From assembly GCA_004794655.1 (NCBI GenBank), contig SMMW01000614.1, positions 3,722,501 through 3,786,500 on the forward strand: 64,000 nt of DNA. Direction: 5' to 3'. Made by a program: the position numbers and the translations under genes. The stretch is from Marisa cornuarietis. Taxonomy: Eukaryota; Mollusca; Gastropoda; Architaenioglossa; Ampullariidae. The notes beneath the pieces were generated by a model. The model worked only from the letters and a program-made list of their open reading frames with translations, did not search any database and was not told the DNA's origin. Every line of letters begins with the position of its first letter. Position 1 is the stretch's first letter. Shown here one piece after another: positions 24,801-39,800 of the stretch.

Positions 24801-27800
24801 GCCCTCCTCAAGAAGTCTGTATGGTGCAAAGAATGCCCTATGCAGTGGAAGATTTCCTTCAGGGATAGGCTGGAATGTCTCGTTCAGCCGAAACAAAATA
24901 GGCTGTATCAGCGAGTGGCCAAAACGCATTGCAGCAGTGGCAAATTCGTTGACAATTGTAGGATTGACTGTGGGATCATAGCCCTCATATGGCCCCATCA
25001 TCATCATCCCCTTTGGACCAAGAATCATAGGCAGCCAGTGGTCATAGGTTATATGCTGCATGATGGCACCCACAATTTTCCGGGATTCATGATACACCTG
25101 GCAAGAAAAGTGAAAGTAATCATTCCATGGCACATGACAATTAATGGAATAAGCCAAAGGTATGTGGAACAGAGCTGTGTAAAAGAAATACCTGCCCAAT
25201 TTTTTGTCTGAGTTTGTGAGAAAATATCAAGTGCACAGGAGGGTAAGGGAACAAAATTAAAATATCCTATAATCATTAACATCATTACTGAATTAACAGA
25301 CAAATTCCACATTAAAATCTACCTTATTTCCATCCCAGTGGTTATTAATCTGCAGCAAAGCTGTTGCAATCTGGTTGTGCTGCCTCATCCAAACCGTATG
25401 CATGGCTGTCAGGGCTAGCTGTTCATTAACGCGATGATCACCAGCTCGGAAGCAAGGGACATGTCTCTTGCCAGGCTCTATCTGGCAATCAGAAGGGGCG
25501 AGAGTGGAGTCATCAAAGGGCAGCAAGCGGTTACCACCGTTGGTGAGAGGGCCAACTCGCAACAAGCCACGATCTCTTGTCCGCTCTCGCAGATTCTCAG
25601 CTTCATCGAGACTACTTCCATAAACATTCGATGCGTCTATGAAGGCTGTAATAACATTCAGTTGCTGCCGTGGTGCCACCTAATGTAGAAAAATGAAAAA
25701 GCTATAAAATGACCAATTTATAGAAAGTTACTATAGCAAAGACATAAGTCATCAAAATCTGCAGTTTTCTCCCCTTCTTTTTAAGACACGCTTATAAAAT
25801 GAATCACATTATGAACTTTTATATATTACTGTATGCAGCCATTTTTCCATGTAAGTTGCAGTGAATACACAAAAGTATGTGTGAATCTCTTATCCTATAT
25901 TCCCTGAAGTACATGAATATGTATTAACTCCCTTAGAATATTTACAACGTGCTTATCAAGCAAATGCACTGTTTTGATAATTATTTATTGTTCCTTCTAA
26001 ATGTGAGGAAGATAAAGCTCAAGTTTAGAAAAAAAATGGGACTCAATTTCGACTTGAAAGAGAGAGCTGAGGAAGAAAACAGAAATATCATCAAGCACAC
26101 TAACCGTGTTGTAAAACAAGGAGGTCATTCCAGAATTGCAGGTGGCTGCTGAGCGCGTAACACCCAGACAGGCATGTCTTTGAATACGCAAGTCGCTTGT
26201 GGGGACTGGGATAGGGAAGCAGGGATTCTTGTTTTCACAGGTCTCATTGCAACGCGTGCCATCAGAAAACTGGGCAAAGCTGATGGCTTGGGGTGCAAGG
26301 TCAAGATCATGGTCCAGAAATTGACCCCACTGCATTATCATGTGGGTATGCTTGTCGTCATCAGTGATGTGAGGAGCAGACATAATCAGTGATGACACAA
26401 GTCGAGGACTAGGCAGATGAAGGCCTTTGTACAGTTTACCCTTGTTCCATCCTGCAATGAGTCACTTCATTAGAACAGAGACCCTCAACTTACAAAATGT
26501 CTCAGACTCCCCAAAGTTGTGTATTGCAAAAGGCAATAGATTGATAACAAATACAGTAAAACCTCTCTATTAAAATCTCACTATTAAAATTAGAGTCTAT
26601 TAACATTAGACTCACTAAAATCCACCAAAATTGGGTTGTATCTGAGAGGGGTCAAAGTAGGAAAATCAACCAGTCTGCTTAAATTCCAGGCATCCCTATT
26701 TCAGTCTCCTGTAAATTCAATTCACTTATTTAAAACTTGAAATAAAGCTCTTAAAAACCATATCATAATGTGTTGTTGTGTTCACCTTTGCTTAGTATCG
26801 CCATGTTAAGTAAGTCATCCAGATAGCCTCTGCACATATGCTTAAACATTAAACTCCATCTACATCATTCACGTTCTCCAGATCCTTCATCACTTTCTCC
26901 CAGTCTGTTAGAAATCTTGGAGTTCTTTTTGACAAATCATTGTCCTTTGAGAATCATGTCAGCTCACATTGCAAATCCATCTTTCTTGAACTACGCAGGA
27001 TCAGCTGCATCAGACATATATTCTCTGTTGCCTCCACCAATTAGCTTAAGTTGGCATCTGTATTGTCCAGGCTTGAGTCATGTAACGCTCTGTTCATAGA
27101 TCATCCTGGTCACCTGCTTAATTGACAAGCTTCAGAGAGCTCAGAACAGTGCTGCCTGAATTGTATTTCGTAAGTGGAAGGCCGCCCATACCACATTGCT
27201 TCTGTGATCTCCACCGGCTGCCAGTTCGTGCTCTCATCAAATTCAAGATTGCCATACTATCAAATTGTTCATGGCCTTGCCCCAATCTGTTATCTTAAAA
27301 GTTGTTTTTCCATCACTGTCTGAGAAATTATACCAATAATGTACCTGCCAAAAATAAATATTGTCATACCTACTGGTGTGTTGAACCCATTTTCATAGAT
27401 GGGATCCAACAGTCGTTGGAGTGCTGTGTTTGCAGCACCCCATGTAGGATTGTGTAGGTTGTTGCAGGTGCCATCCGAAGTGCGGTACTTGCGGTGGAAG
27501 CAACTATCTGAGCAGTCAACGGAATGTACATGTCGCAGGCAACCTGACATGTTGGCGATCATGTGCAGGTGGGCAGGGGAGACCAGCTCACGGTAAGAAT
27601 TCTCTGTCCACAAAATTTTTAATTGCTGCATGAACAAAGTTTCTCTTTGTTATCAAATCAACCAGTGTAACTAAAAACTTTGTAACGACATGATGCAAAT
27701 GCACTTAAAAAAATTAGCTCATGGCTAGTGCATAACCCCTTAATGTTGTAAATAGGTTAATTGGTCAAAACTATTCACTATGTGAACAAAGATTCATTAC

Positions 27801-30800
27801 AAACAGATATTCTAGGTGAGTGGAAGGCAGTCACAAAAGCCAAAGGAATCACATGCAACTATTTCTCAGTATAACCTTTTAGTAGCCACCACTTGCTACC
27901 AGTACTTACCAAAGCCTTCTAGATCAAAGTTTTGGCCATCTTGGACCCGCTGCTGGATTATCTCCAGAGTTTGCTCAAAAATCTCTTCTGCACGTGCTGG
28001 TTCCAGGGCCTCAGGACCTGGGTATCTAAATGTGCGAATCAGATCAGAAATAGTGAGGCGGCGATTGCGATCAGACAGTTCTGCTAAAGTATTGTTCACT
28101 GCAGTGTTGACACGGTTTGTTGCTTCCACAATTGCATTGGTGACAAAGCGATCTCCTGGACGACTTCCCCTGGTACCTATAAAACAGCATTATGCCACAG
28201 ACAATCTGTTAGGTTATACTAACCCTTCATTCATTTCTTAGTGCCCTTTTTCCTTTCCTCTATAGCACATCATATTAAAAAAGTGGACAACTCTGCGCAT
28301 ACTTACATATGGGTATGTGTGTGCATGTGTGTTACCATGTACAAATGAGTATGCAATGATGTGCATAAATAAGTATGCACAGAGAATAATTGTGTTGGCT
28401 CAAAGTCCCAGTGGCCACAGGCCAATGAATGTAGGTGGTTCATTGTTTCTAATGCATAGTATGTAGAAGGGGAGCCAACTCTCTCCTGCTGCCTTTACTT
28501 CCCTTGATAAATCAGCAGCACATTGTCTGAGATGGCTTTGAACCAATGGACCTCTTACTCCACAGCTGCATGCACTAATCATCAGGATGTAGAACCACCC
28601 TACCCCAACTTTGCTGGGTTAGTTTTATGAATACAGTGTCAGAAGCAGAACTGTCTCAAATTAAAAATTCCAGTAAACATACACGGAAAGCATTTTACAA
28701 TTAAGAAACAAATTTAATTCACACACACACACACAATGTTATTTCACCACAAAATATGCAAGAAAATGGACTATGGATCAAGAAGACATCACATGTAATG
28801 ACCAGTGTTTTTACCTCACCTTGCACCTGCAAGAAGATGGACTTTGTAGCACGTCCAAGAGCATTCTCTGCAATGCAATCATACCGTCCAGCATCTTGAA
28901 GACTGACACCAGTAATGGATAGCGCACCAGCACTGACAGTGATGCTGTTACGACTCTCCACTATTCTCCCATCATGCATCCATTCATAAAGAGGGTCAGG
29001 TTGGCCTGTCGCTTGGCATCGCAGAGTGATGTCTGTGCCAGCAACTGCTGTCACTGTATCACTAGCTTGGCTGAAAGTTGGCAAGGCTGGAAAAAGACTT
29101 ACAGATTATTTCTGGTGTACTTTAATAGAAAACCTTGTGATAAAATTATTTAATAAAACAATGTTTTTCTAGTTGACTTATGATCGTTTCAAACTATAAG
29201 CCACACATAATGATAACACATCAAATGTGCATTCTAGGTATCATATGTATAGTACAGTTGCATCATTCAGCAGTTGCGCAGAACTAGTGTTTGTCACCAA
29301 GACAGTGAAGATTGCGAGTTTGCATCTTCATTCCAGCATTTGTGATTTCTCTCTAAAAGAAGGTGCTATTCACATGACTGGATGAGTCTGCAGTGATATG
29401 TTTAACCACTGGCACAACAAAAAACAAAACTAAAAATTAGTCATCAAGCTCTAATGGAGAATAAAATTATCATGTAAGACCCTCACTTTAAGCTGTACTG
29501 TAAGCAAAGGATATTCATCTTTAGAATGTTTAAGTTGTTCTTACTGCTTTCGACGATGAAAAGCCTGGCTGAGGCTGTGATAAATCCAGCTGTATTGTCT
29601 GCTCGGCAAGTATAGATTCCTTGGAGAGTTCTAGTTGCCCGTCTTACCAGCAAAATGTGGTTGTTTGACAGCAATTCAAAGTCTGCAGTATTTCTTGGAA
29701 TCTCAGTACCTGAAATAACAGTACAGACAAACTTTATTTATTTGCACACTAGTTTACATCATGACAGCTGGTACTCTCAACCCTGCTGGTCTGTCAACTT
29801 TTGTTCACAATAAAGAACACTATATTACAGAGGTACACATAAAAAATAGGGTAGAAAAGAAATTTGGAGCAGCAACCATAGCCATCTCACATCTACCTCG
29901 ACTAATGAAAAATAATTTCTGCCTGTAGCTGACATCTTTAACAGTAAAATTCTCCAGAGTTTTGTCAACAACAGACAAATAGCAATGGCAGAATGCTAAA
30001 GAAAACAATAAAAGGCCTTCTGAACTCTTTTAGTAGTTAAAAAATCTAAATTTTGGAAGTGGTCACATATTTCATCCAGACAATGACCTCTGGGGATAAG
30101 TACAATACTTACTGTCTTTAAGCCAACTAAGTCTAGGTGTGGGATCTCCACGGGCATTGCAGGTGAAGTTTGCAGGATTGCCTTCAACAACACTTGTGTC
30201 TGCTGGAGGCAAGTCGATGATTGGGTGCACTGTGACACAGACAGGCCAGCTTTCATTGACCAGAATGTCAGACATATTCCAGTACTGCTAACAAGACCAT
30301 TTTAGCTGTTTATTTTATTTTGGAAAATGCTTCATTAAGGATGTGTAACAGATCTTTACTGCTAAGCTTTACTGTTGTCTCTCTCTTCAAAAATACAAAA
30401 ATATGCATACAGATATGTTCATGTCACTCCCACTAAGAAGCAGGAAGCAAGAAAACAATCATGAAAAACTAAGCACAATTTGGCTTACTCCGCACTGTCA
30501 GATGAGCTGAAGCGGAGATGGTTTGTACAGTGTTTGAGGCATAGCACTGATATTCCCCTCTGTCACTTTCATGCACATTGGTGATGGTCAGTGTTCCATC
30601 TTCCTGCTCAGTGATTCTGGGATCCGGACCCATCTGACGCATATTTTTAGTCCAACTCATGGTTGGGCGTGGGTGTCCACTAGCATGGCAGACAAACTGT
30701 ACAGTCTCTCCCTCCACAGCAGATATGTTCTGCGGTTTTTGCACAAATGTTGGTACAACTGCAATGAAAATGTATCACCCAGTTGAAACAGATGTAACGT

Positions 30801-33800
30801 TTCGATGTCATACTTGAGGTATAATAATAATGATGACTTGTATAGGACATTCCTCCACACACAATAGACCTCAGTGCGCTTTAACATATGATGCACTGAA
30901 GCTGACAATATTTTTCAGTTATGTTCAAAGTCTGCACAATGTGTTAGGATATTTAGAAAATGTATGAAGGTATATTGCAGCTGTCCTTCCAGCTGCGACT
31001 GCTGCAAGTAAACACCACTCTTCAGTTCCTCTTCAGAAAAAGATTAATAAAGATGTTTTGTATTGTTTACATACAATCTTGCAGATTCATTATCTTTTGA
31101 TTTTGACAGAATCATAGTTGTTATGGACCAGAATATAGACAGAAGTTTAATTTTTCAGTTTGTTTGTTCTACTCTATGTCATTTGCTTTGTGACTGTTGC
31201 TGATCGCTGTTCAGTAACTTGCATTCACCAGTCTGTTCAACTATAGCTCCCTTTTGCACTATTTCAATATTTAACTATTCTTTCTGTTGCATACAGATCA
31301 AGCAAGATAGCAATAGGGGTATACTTCAGCAGTATGTCTGTCACACTTTAAAATGAGATTTACAGTTATGAAGAAGCATCATGCAATGTTTTGGAGAAGA
31401 AGCAAATTACAATGTGTCAGTGAAATATGTAAGTTGGCTCTTTGAAATTGACTCTGCTTACCTGGCTCGCCAAAGTACCTCAGTGTAACCTGGTTGGAGT
31501 GAACCTCGCCTGCAACATTGCGGGCAATACATTCATAAGATCCTTGATCAGCATCCTGTGCATCCTCGATCATGAGGGTGCCATCATGCAGCAGGCTGAA
31601 GCGACCTTCTGATATGTCCACCTGGTTACTTTAAAAAAAAAGTTTCCTTTCTGCTGATGTTTTTAAGATCTCAGTAAATATTCCCCTTTTTTCTCAGTCT
31701 CTTCGTCCATCTATCAGATCTCTCTTGCTCACTCATTCATATCTATGTACACCATGCATGCATGTACTATAAAGCCATATCTTCTGCTCAAAATTGCCAA
31801 ACATTAAAAACATTAAGAAATATACATAGAATTATCTGGTCAAAGACAAGATAAGACAGGATTTTATGCCACTGTTATAATTACATCCTTTATCACATAC
31901 ACTGTATTTAATTTCTGCATTGTTTTTCTTAAGTTCTATCATGATGTTTTTCACTGGTCTATATATCCTAATCATAATAATGGCAACACTGCTATTTGCA
32001 CAGATCTGATTATTATGATCAAAGCATCTGATCTTACTTATTATGCATCCACACAATTTCTGGATTGGGTGATCCCTCAGCACGACATGTGAAATATACA
32101 GTATTGCCAAAAGTAACATCCACATCTCGGGGTTCCATGGTGATGGTTGGTCTCTCTGCAAAGAAAAAAAAAAAATAATAATAATAGTGAGCAAACACAC
32201 GCATTCATGTTATAGATGCACACATACTCAGTCACATACACATACACATGATAAGTAGCAATAAAGGCAGGACTGTGAAGACATGGACGAAAAAAAATCA
32301 CAGGAAAAAATCTAATCTTTATCAATAAAAGGAAGACCCCTTTCATTATTGAAAAAGGGGCATGTGTCCTTGAATAACAAAGAACTAATCTAAAAGCCAA
32401 AAACTAATTTAACTGCATCCCAGATATTGTTCTGTGAAATCCCAGATAACTTAGAATAATAGAAACAACTGCTACCGCATCGCAAATCCTCCTTGTTAAT
32501 GCTCATAAGAGAGCGTCCTTGCAGATTTTGCGGGTATTCACAGGTGGCTGCAGCTTGGGTATGGGCATGCTTCTCTTTCAGCATATCTGCTAGCCACATT
32601 ATATCACAGTCACATATCAAGGCATTGGAGTCTAGGCGTCTGCAACATCAGAGAACCTACAAAATCCAGCTCTGTCCCATCTTTTTAAAAAGCTGCATGC
32701 AAGACAATCACATTGCTTTTCAAAGTTATGAAGGTCTCTTGAAAAGAAAATTTAAATGCAAGACTAATTCTAAATTTTGACATAAACTAAAAGTCACAAA
32801 ACAAACGGGCTACATCTGATACTTACAATCGCCGTAGATGGGGAGTATGTGTAAATATTCCTTTTGGAAGTCTGGTAATTTGGTTACTGTGAAGAAACCT
32901 GTGGGAAGAAAAGGGAGCTAATATATTGCGTTAAAAATTACAGTTAGAAAGTAGGACTGACATGAAGCTCCAGAGAAAGAGAGAGACAGAGATGGGAGGA
33001 GAACTAGAGTTTGAAAGAAGAAGGGTACGTAGTGCCTAGAAGGAAAAGTGAAACAGAGAAAACCTTAAAGACCTAGTATAGTGTGCAATTGTTTTTCTAA
33101 TGACTGACTAAAGTTCAGTGCAAGATACTATTTCCCAAAATCTGGGTGACAACTCTTTTACCCCGCACTCACCTTCCATTTTGAAAATACAAACATCACC
33201 ATACATCTACAAACATCACCACGCATCTTCAAACATCACACATACCTATCTGTGGTGTTGACCTTTTTCGTGTTTGTAGACACGTATCTCAAAAATGTAA
33301 TGAGGGGTATTCACCTTTTGATTTGGGAAAATGTTTTTCTTTCTTTCTTTCTTTCTTTATTTCTTTTTGCAGTGAGTTTTAAGCAATCATTAGAAAAAAA
33401 GCTGCACCCCTCTAGACCTTCATAGAGGAAGAAGAGAAGACTGAGAGTCAGGGGAAGGGGGGGGAATTGGTGTTTTACACCGAGCCACCAACTAAGGCTA
33501 TATCACGGCAAGGCAGCCAGCCCTGTTAAAAGATGCCACATGCAGAAAAAGATTAGTGTGCCGGAGACGAGAGCTGAACCCAGGACAGTCAACCCTCACT
33601 GTAGCACAATAACAGAGAAGTGAAAACGGAGAATGTACAAGCAATATCTACCCTTGAAATATGCTTTCCAGATGTAAATCCTTTAATTCTGATCCTGCCT
33701 CAGATAGATGACACGGACTGTCATTGCATGAAGAAAAGCTGACACAACTGATGTTTTGTAAAAGATGAAGATTCTACACACAATAGAATTTGTGAAAGAC

Positions 33801-36800
33801 TTGCACAGTTGGTCCTGTGTACTTTAAAGGCCTAGGCCAATATGCCCTACTTTGTATCCCATTCCTTTTTCTCCAGCTGGTAAGCAGTTAGGCTAGATTT
33901 CATTGTGTGTCTTATGTGTCTCTTTAGTATGGTCAAAGAAACGTGTGTCTGATCCTACCTATGTTTCCTTCCTGTCTTCGGCCTACTGTTAGCTTTGACC
34001 ACATTTCTTGTTTGAGTTGGGTTTTACAGACACTGACTCTGCTTGGTCCCTCTCTCTCACTGTCTTTGCATGTTCACTATTTGCAAGTACAACGCCTACT
34101 GTTTAAACTGTGGGCTACCCTTTGAAGCCATTTTCTTACCTAGCTCTAATGCATTCATGTTGGCACGCAGTTGAATTTGCTCCCATATCTGCTGAATAGT
34201 CTGGTTTTAGAAAAGTTAAATGCAGTTTTTGTGTCAAATATCAAGTACTGTTTCTATTTTGTCAGAAACATCATTTCACTGACTTGAACTTTGTTCACAA
34301 ACAGCCATGAAAGCAATGGAGAATATATATATATATATAGATGTAAAAATGTATGTGTTTGTATGTCTTTGGTTTAAAATTTCAGACTGTGAAGGAATCC
34401 TCTACTGCTTTCAAATACTGTCTGAACACATTCAAATCTCTGTACAAAGAGACATAGATCCAGTCCCTATTAGCAAACGCAAAACTCATTGCAGAATAGG
34501 AGACAAAAATGAAAGAATGTTAATCTATTTGCTTAGAAGCTGCATCATCAATTTTAATCAAAATCTTCATGACAAGTCCTATAAATAAAGATGGCAAATG
34601 TAACATTAAGAAAAATGGAAAACCTTAAAAACGACTTAATGGTGGCACATACTCCATTAAAATCTTCAATCAAGACAACAACCAAAAATAAAAAGTAAAA
34701 CTCACTCACACTCTAAAAAAACCTCCATGCATGTGTATATAGTTTAAATTCATCCAAAAAAAAGCATAACCCATTCCCCAAAAAGCTAAAGGGATGTGCT
34801 GCATGCAGTAACTAGAAAAGTGCAGTGCAGTTTAAAATAAGAAAATAGCCAAAGAACGTTTTTTTTCTTCAAGTACTGATACTACAGCTTATTCTATATG
34901 TCAATGACATTTTTTGCAAGTAATATTTCTTTTAGTCTACAAGTATCACAAACATCATAAATTTTGTATCGTCCTCCCCTAACCTTTTTTATGTTATCGT
35001 GTGAGGTTGTTAAGAGACACTTTTCATGGGGGGGTGGGGGTGGGCACCAGCTTTACGTGATAGCATTGTCCATCTTCAATTCTTCTCGTTGCCTTACCTT
35101 CTCCAGCATTCTATGGTGTCAGGCACCCATTCCCGATTGCTGGGTTGACCAGGGAAAGTTTGATGCGCCACATGGGTATCATGTTGAATGCCCATTCTCT
35201 AACCATTGGGCTTTCTGCTTCCCCCATAAATCTGTTAGTTTCTTCTGAAAGTTGGTTACACTTCAATACCAAAACTAAACTTAAAAACTCAAAATGTCAA
35301 TAAGAAAGAAAATAAAATTTGCTCACATTAATCAGCATAATGACAGAACAATTTTTATAGCTTAAATATGTTTCAACAATATGTAATACTTACAACTGTT
35401 CCAGCTTTGGAAGGTCTTTAAAAACATCACTGTCTAGAGTAACTAGTTTATTCTTGTATAAATATCTGAAAAGAATGAAAAAATGAAGCCCCTGAGAGGT
35501 CTGTTACATGGCAAAACAGAACAGCAGCAAAGGAAAGGTTTTTCTGTAAATTAAACTGGTTCCACAGGTGTTCAAAAAGTGTGATAATGTGCAATCAATT
35601 TTCACGTAGAGAGAAAAGGTAAGTTCTATAACTGAGTGACCTTAGAGATGGTAAATGTAAGTGGTCTACTGTGTCTAAGACACAGCATGTGGAAGGCAGA
35701 GCTATTTCCTTCCCCTGATAAATCAGGCACCCATTTCTGCTAAGCAGGTGTGTGTAGGCAGAGGGAGTTATCCAATCGTAGGCTCCATCAGACCTTGAAC
35801 TAGTGACCTTATCCACAGGTGAGTGCAATAGCCACCATTTTATAGAGACTCCCCAATTTTCTGACTACACCAAACAGTTTGAAAATGAATAAAGGATTGT
35901 TATTCCTCATGGTGGTGAGTCAATTTTAATAGTGTGTCCTTTCTGGTACTAGAAATCATAAAATTCATTTTATCTTGCTGAATTCCATGTGGAAACCAGT
36001 TTGACCATTCAAAAAAGCTGATGCAAGCTGGATTTTGCAGCTGTGAAAACATGCATGAGTGAAAGCAACTTAAGTGTTTGTTTTTAGGCATAATTAATGT
36101 TTACATGGTAGATTTAATAATAATAATAAACCTTCCCTAACATATGTTTTCCACATTACAACATAGACTGACACTAGAAAAAGAAAAATATTGTATGCAG
36201 GGCAAATTCACAGCAAAACATGCACAAAAACATTGATTGACACGAATTTTAACCATATTATGTTGTTTCATGAAACCACAAAGCTTTAATGTGTATTGTG
36301 CTGTGAAAACTGTGGAAAGGATACTTCAGGTCTGCTGACTGTATGGCTGATGCAGACAAATTCTCTGTCATGCTAATACCAGTTACCCAAATGCACTGTT
36401 AGCTTAATTTCAACAAAATCATAATCATAAATAAGACACATACCTCCTCAGTACCCAAGACCACTTTGCCCCCAACCCCCCCCCCTAAAAAAAATGTACC
36501 TTTTAAATGGAGATACATATTACCTTCAATGTTGTGACATGGCAAAAAACAAACTTTATCTTAGTTTTACAGCTGTATAAATTACCAATTAAAAAAAGAA
36601 AGTGCTCAACAAAACAGTCCATTGCACATGAATGGAAGGATGAAAGCCATGTAAAATAATCTGTTAAATATTTTAAAAAATTGGAAGTTTTTTTTTATCC
36701 TTAATGACATGTTAAAATTTCCATGATAAAGTGTTTTCAAAAATCTCCTAGAGGTAGAGACATGCTTTTCATAGATGTTGATAATATGCTTTCTTGTGCA

Positions 36801-39800
36801 TCTTTGTCTGACAGTATAGTACATGACTCTGCCTCAGGCTTGTGCACACATGCACACTCTGACGACTACCCACCCATTCTTTGTGTGCATTTCTTTCACT
36901 TACACACCCACACATGCACATGTGCACACACTAACACACCCACACATAAATGAGCAAGTGCATTTTCTCTGTCACAGAGCGATTAACTTTTTCCTGGTAA
37001 TTTTGTACCGTTTCTGCATACCACAGACACACACACACTCACACCCGTAACACATTCTGAGTGTATCATCTCCCTAGCGCAAAAGAGCCAGCCAAGTTCT
37101 GACCTGACCTACCATCAGCATTTGTTCTGCATGCCATGTACTGAGGTAGGGAAGGAGAAGCCATTAATAACCTATCCCGTTGCCTCAGCATCTATGGGGA
37201 TATCTAACCCTTGGTGATGAGGGCAACAGTCAGAAATTTTATGCATTAATCTACAGTAACCTAATTCATAATTTTTCAAGCTACTCATTTAGTAAATTTC
37301 AACAGCGCTATGAATGGGTTGCCCATTAAAGACATATCTGTCCCCTGCAATGATTAACCCACAAGTAATGCAAAAGAGATTTTTCACAACTACAGTAGTC
37401 GGATTTTGTTCATCTTTTTCTAAAATTATTGCACAGTTTGCCAATCTTACCGCTAACAATTTTACATACTTTTGTTTTCAAGTTTACATTTTGCCTTCCA
37501 TTTCACATTGCTAACAAACTCTGCCTTTACAGTACATACATAAATAGAGCCTTTTCTAAGTAAGCAATATCCTTTTTACATCCTTGACTAACCTTAAACA
37601 ACAGTCTCCAATAAGCCTCCTTGTACCTGTTATATTGATGATCCCCTTAACTCTGTTGTTCAAGTAAAGCATATTACATGCTGCTTGAAAGCATGAAGCA
37701 TGCTCAACTGAGGGAAAGATTTTTAATTGTTTCTTAACCAAGCATGAAGGAGGTGGATGTTCAATTACAGACAGTGTTTGGCAGGGAGGAAACTCATCAA
37801 TAGCATGACAGTGAAGGGTTGAGGTAAATAACTAATTCTAAGATAAAAAAAAAGAATTGGGTGCTAAGGTCAAGGTGTCTGAAAACCAACTACTTACAAG
37901 TATCTCAGCTCTGGTATGTCATCAAATGCACCAGCTTCTAGGGTCTCTATCTCATTGTTGTTGAGCAATCTGCAAATGTCAGAGAACCGATGCTGAGAAA
38001 CAAATGTGTGGCTTAGTGACATGCAGACCTTTCCTCAGCAAGTATGATATGCTGCAGATCAGCCCCTTATGTTCCAGAACGTTACTGAAATCCTGGTACA
38101 AAGGCAGTATACACTTTAGGGTTCATGATTATGGACAGACATTCAGCACAAGCATATAAGAAGACAAAACAAATTTCTTTTGTATAATTTTGGATTTATA
38201 TTTATGATTATGAGTTTCACACACACACACATATATATATTTTATCACATACAGTGAGACTGAAAAGTTCTCAAAGCAGAAGTGCTAAAAGCAAAAAAGC
38301 CAACTGATAAGACTGCTCACAGTCTACACAGAACACTTGAACAAGTGGCATTTATGTTGTAGTATTTCTGAGCAGTGAATTTCACATGTGCCTATTTCCA
38401 CTTTCAGATAGAGCACGCATTATTCCTTCTTTAGCACAGAGGAAAAGGCCTTTTGAGAACCTAGCCCCCACAGATGACCTGAATCAGGTCATTTGTGACA
38501 AAGTGGGAGGTAATCCCCTCCAGCATAGCTATTATGTAGCCTACAGCAGATGTTTTATTGCTTTTACTGCATGTTCACCCCTGACAGTGTTTATGTTAAT
38601 TTTTTTCTTTTATTAAATGCAAGGAGAATGTGAATATAATCCTCTACACCTGCATGGTTTTATAATTGGATAATTTTGTTTAATACCTCCCAGCTCTTCT
38701 CAGCAAGCATGGGACATACTTGATTTCTCACTCATCAGGTTCCTATCACATGATTAAACGTGGTACCTAACTCAGTCTCAAACTACCAAAATGTGAAACA
38801 AAGTGCTGATATATCTAGTTTAACTGTCTGTGAAATATTTCTAAGATAAGGAAATGATATCAGATAGAGGTTCTAGCTTTCATGAAAGTGACTGGCATCT
38901 CAACTTGAAAGCCTATAGGCTCTCTGTTCTCTTGGTCCTCATTACTGCCAGTCAGACTATAATAATTATCTAGCTATCAATTAGGTGATATAAAAAAGCA
39001 TGCAGAAAATGTTAAACCATAATGATTTCTTTGTTATATACTTACAACGTATTTAGATTAGGTAGTCCCTCAAATGCTCCCCTTGGAATAGTTCTGATTT
39101 TGTTAAATCTCAAATCCCTGAAAAACAAGAGATTCTGAAAATTAACAGATTTTTGCAAAGAAATTATCAAATCATTATGAACATAAAAGAATATAAAGTA
39201 AAAATAATTATTAACTCTCATCGGTAACTCATGATTTTCAGGCATGTCATTCCAGGGAAGGTAAAGAGGGGATCGGTATTCTTTAAGCATGGACAGGTAT
39301 GTTAAAAGGACAAAATGAATTTTGACAGCTACTGATTGTCTGCACAAAAGAGAGTTTTTCTTCATATTGGTAAACTTTGAAAGTGACAGCAGCTGTATGA
39401 ACAATACAGTCCAGAATGTTATGCTGCATGAATATGGTGTGCAGTCAGCTGACTGTACTGAACGTTTGTTTGATAGCCAAACTACTTCATACATTACAGA
39501 CAGCCACTGAAAATGTGTGAGTGTGTTTTTGTGCATGCTTCTTTTTGTGCTGTCACAGCCATGTGCTTGTGCGAACTCATTTGCATGATGCTAGGATGAC
39601 ACTGGGCATACTGAAAGTGCAGGCAACATCTGAAATTTTAATGTGGAAGAGAGAATATTCTCTTCTTTTCTTTTTTTCCACTCTGTTGAGAGAAAGGAAG
39701 TTTACTTTTCTTTCCTTTGCCTCACTAGATGGATTCCATTACCTGTGCTTTTTATTTTTCTCTTTATTTTTCTCATGAAACCACTCCCACATCCACCGCA

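Noticed and set aside
34138..34195. Possible extra PXDN exon on the minus strand ([16 protein letters not shown])
   Set aside because: It has AG and GT borders but is not LRR-length, its phase does not fit the neighbours, and it lacks the LRR consensus.
36723..37050. Open frames with Thr/His/Pro-rich peptides
   Set aside because: They are produced by CA-rich simple sequence in a PXDN intron.
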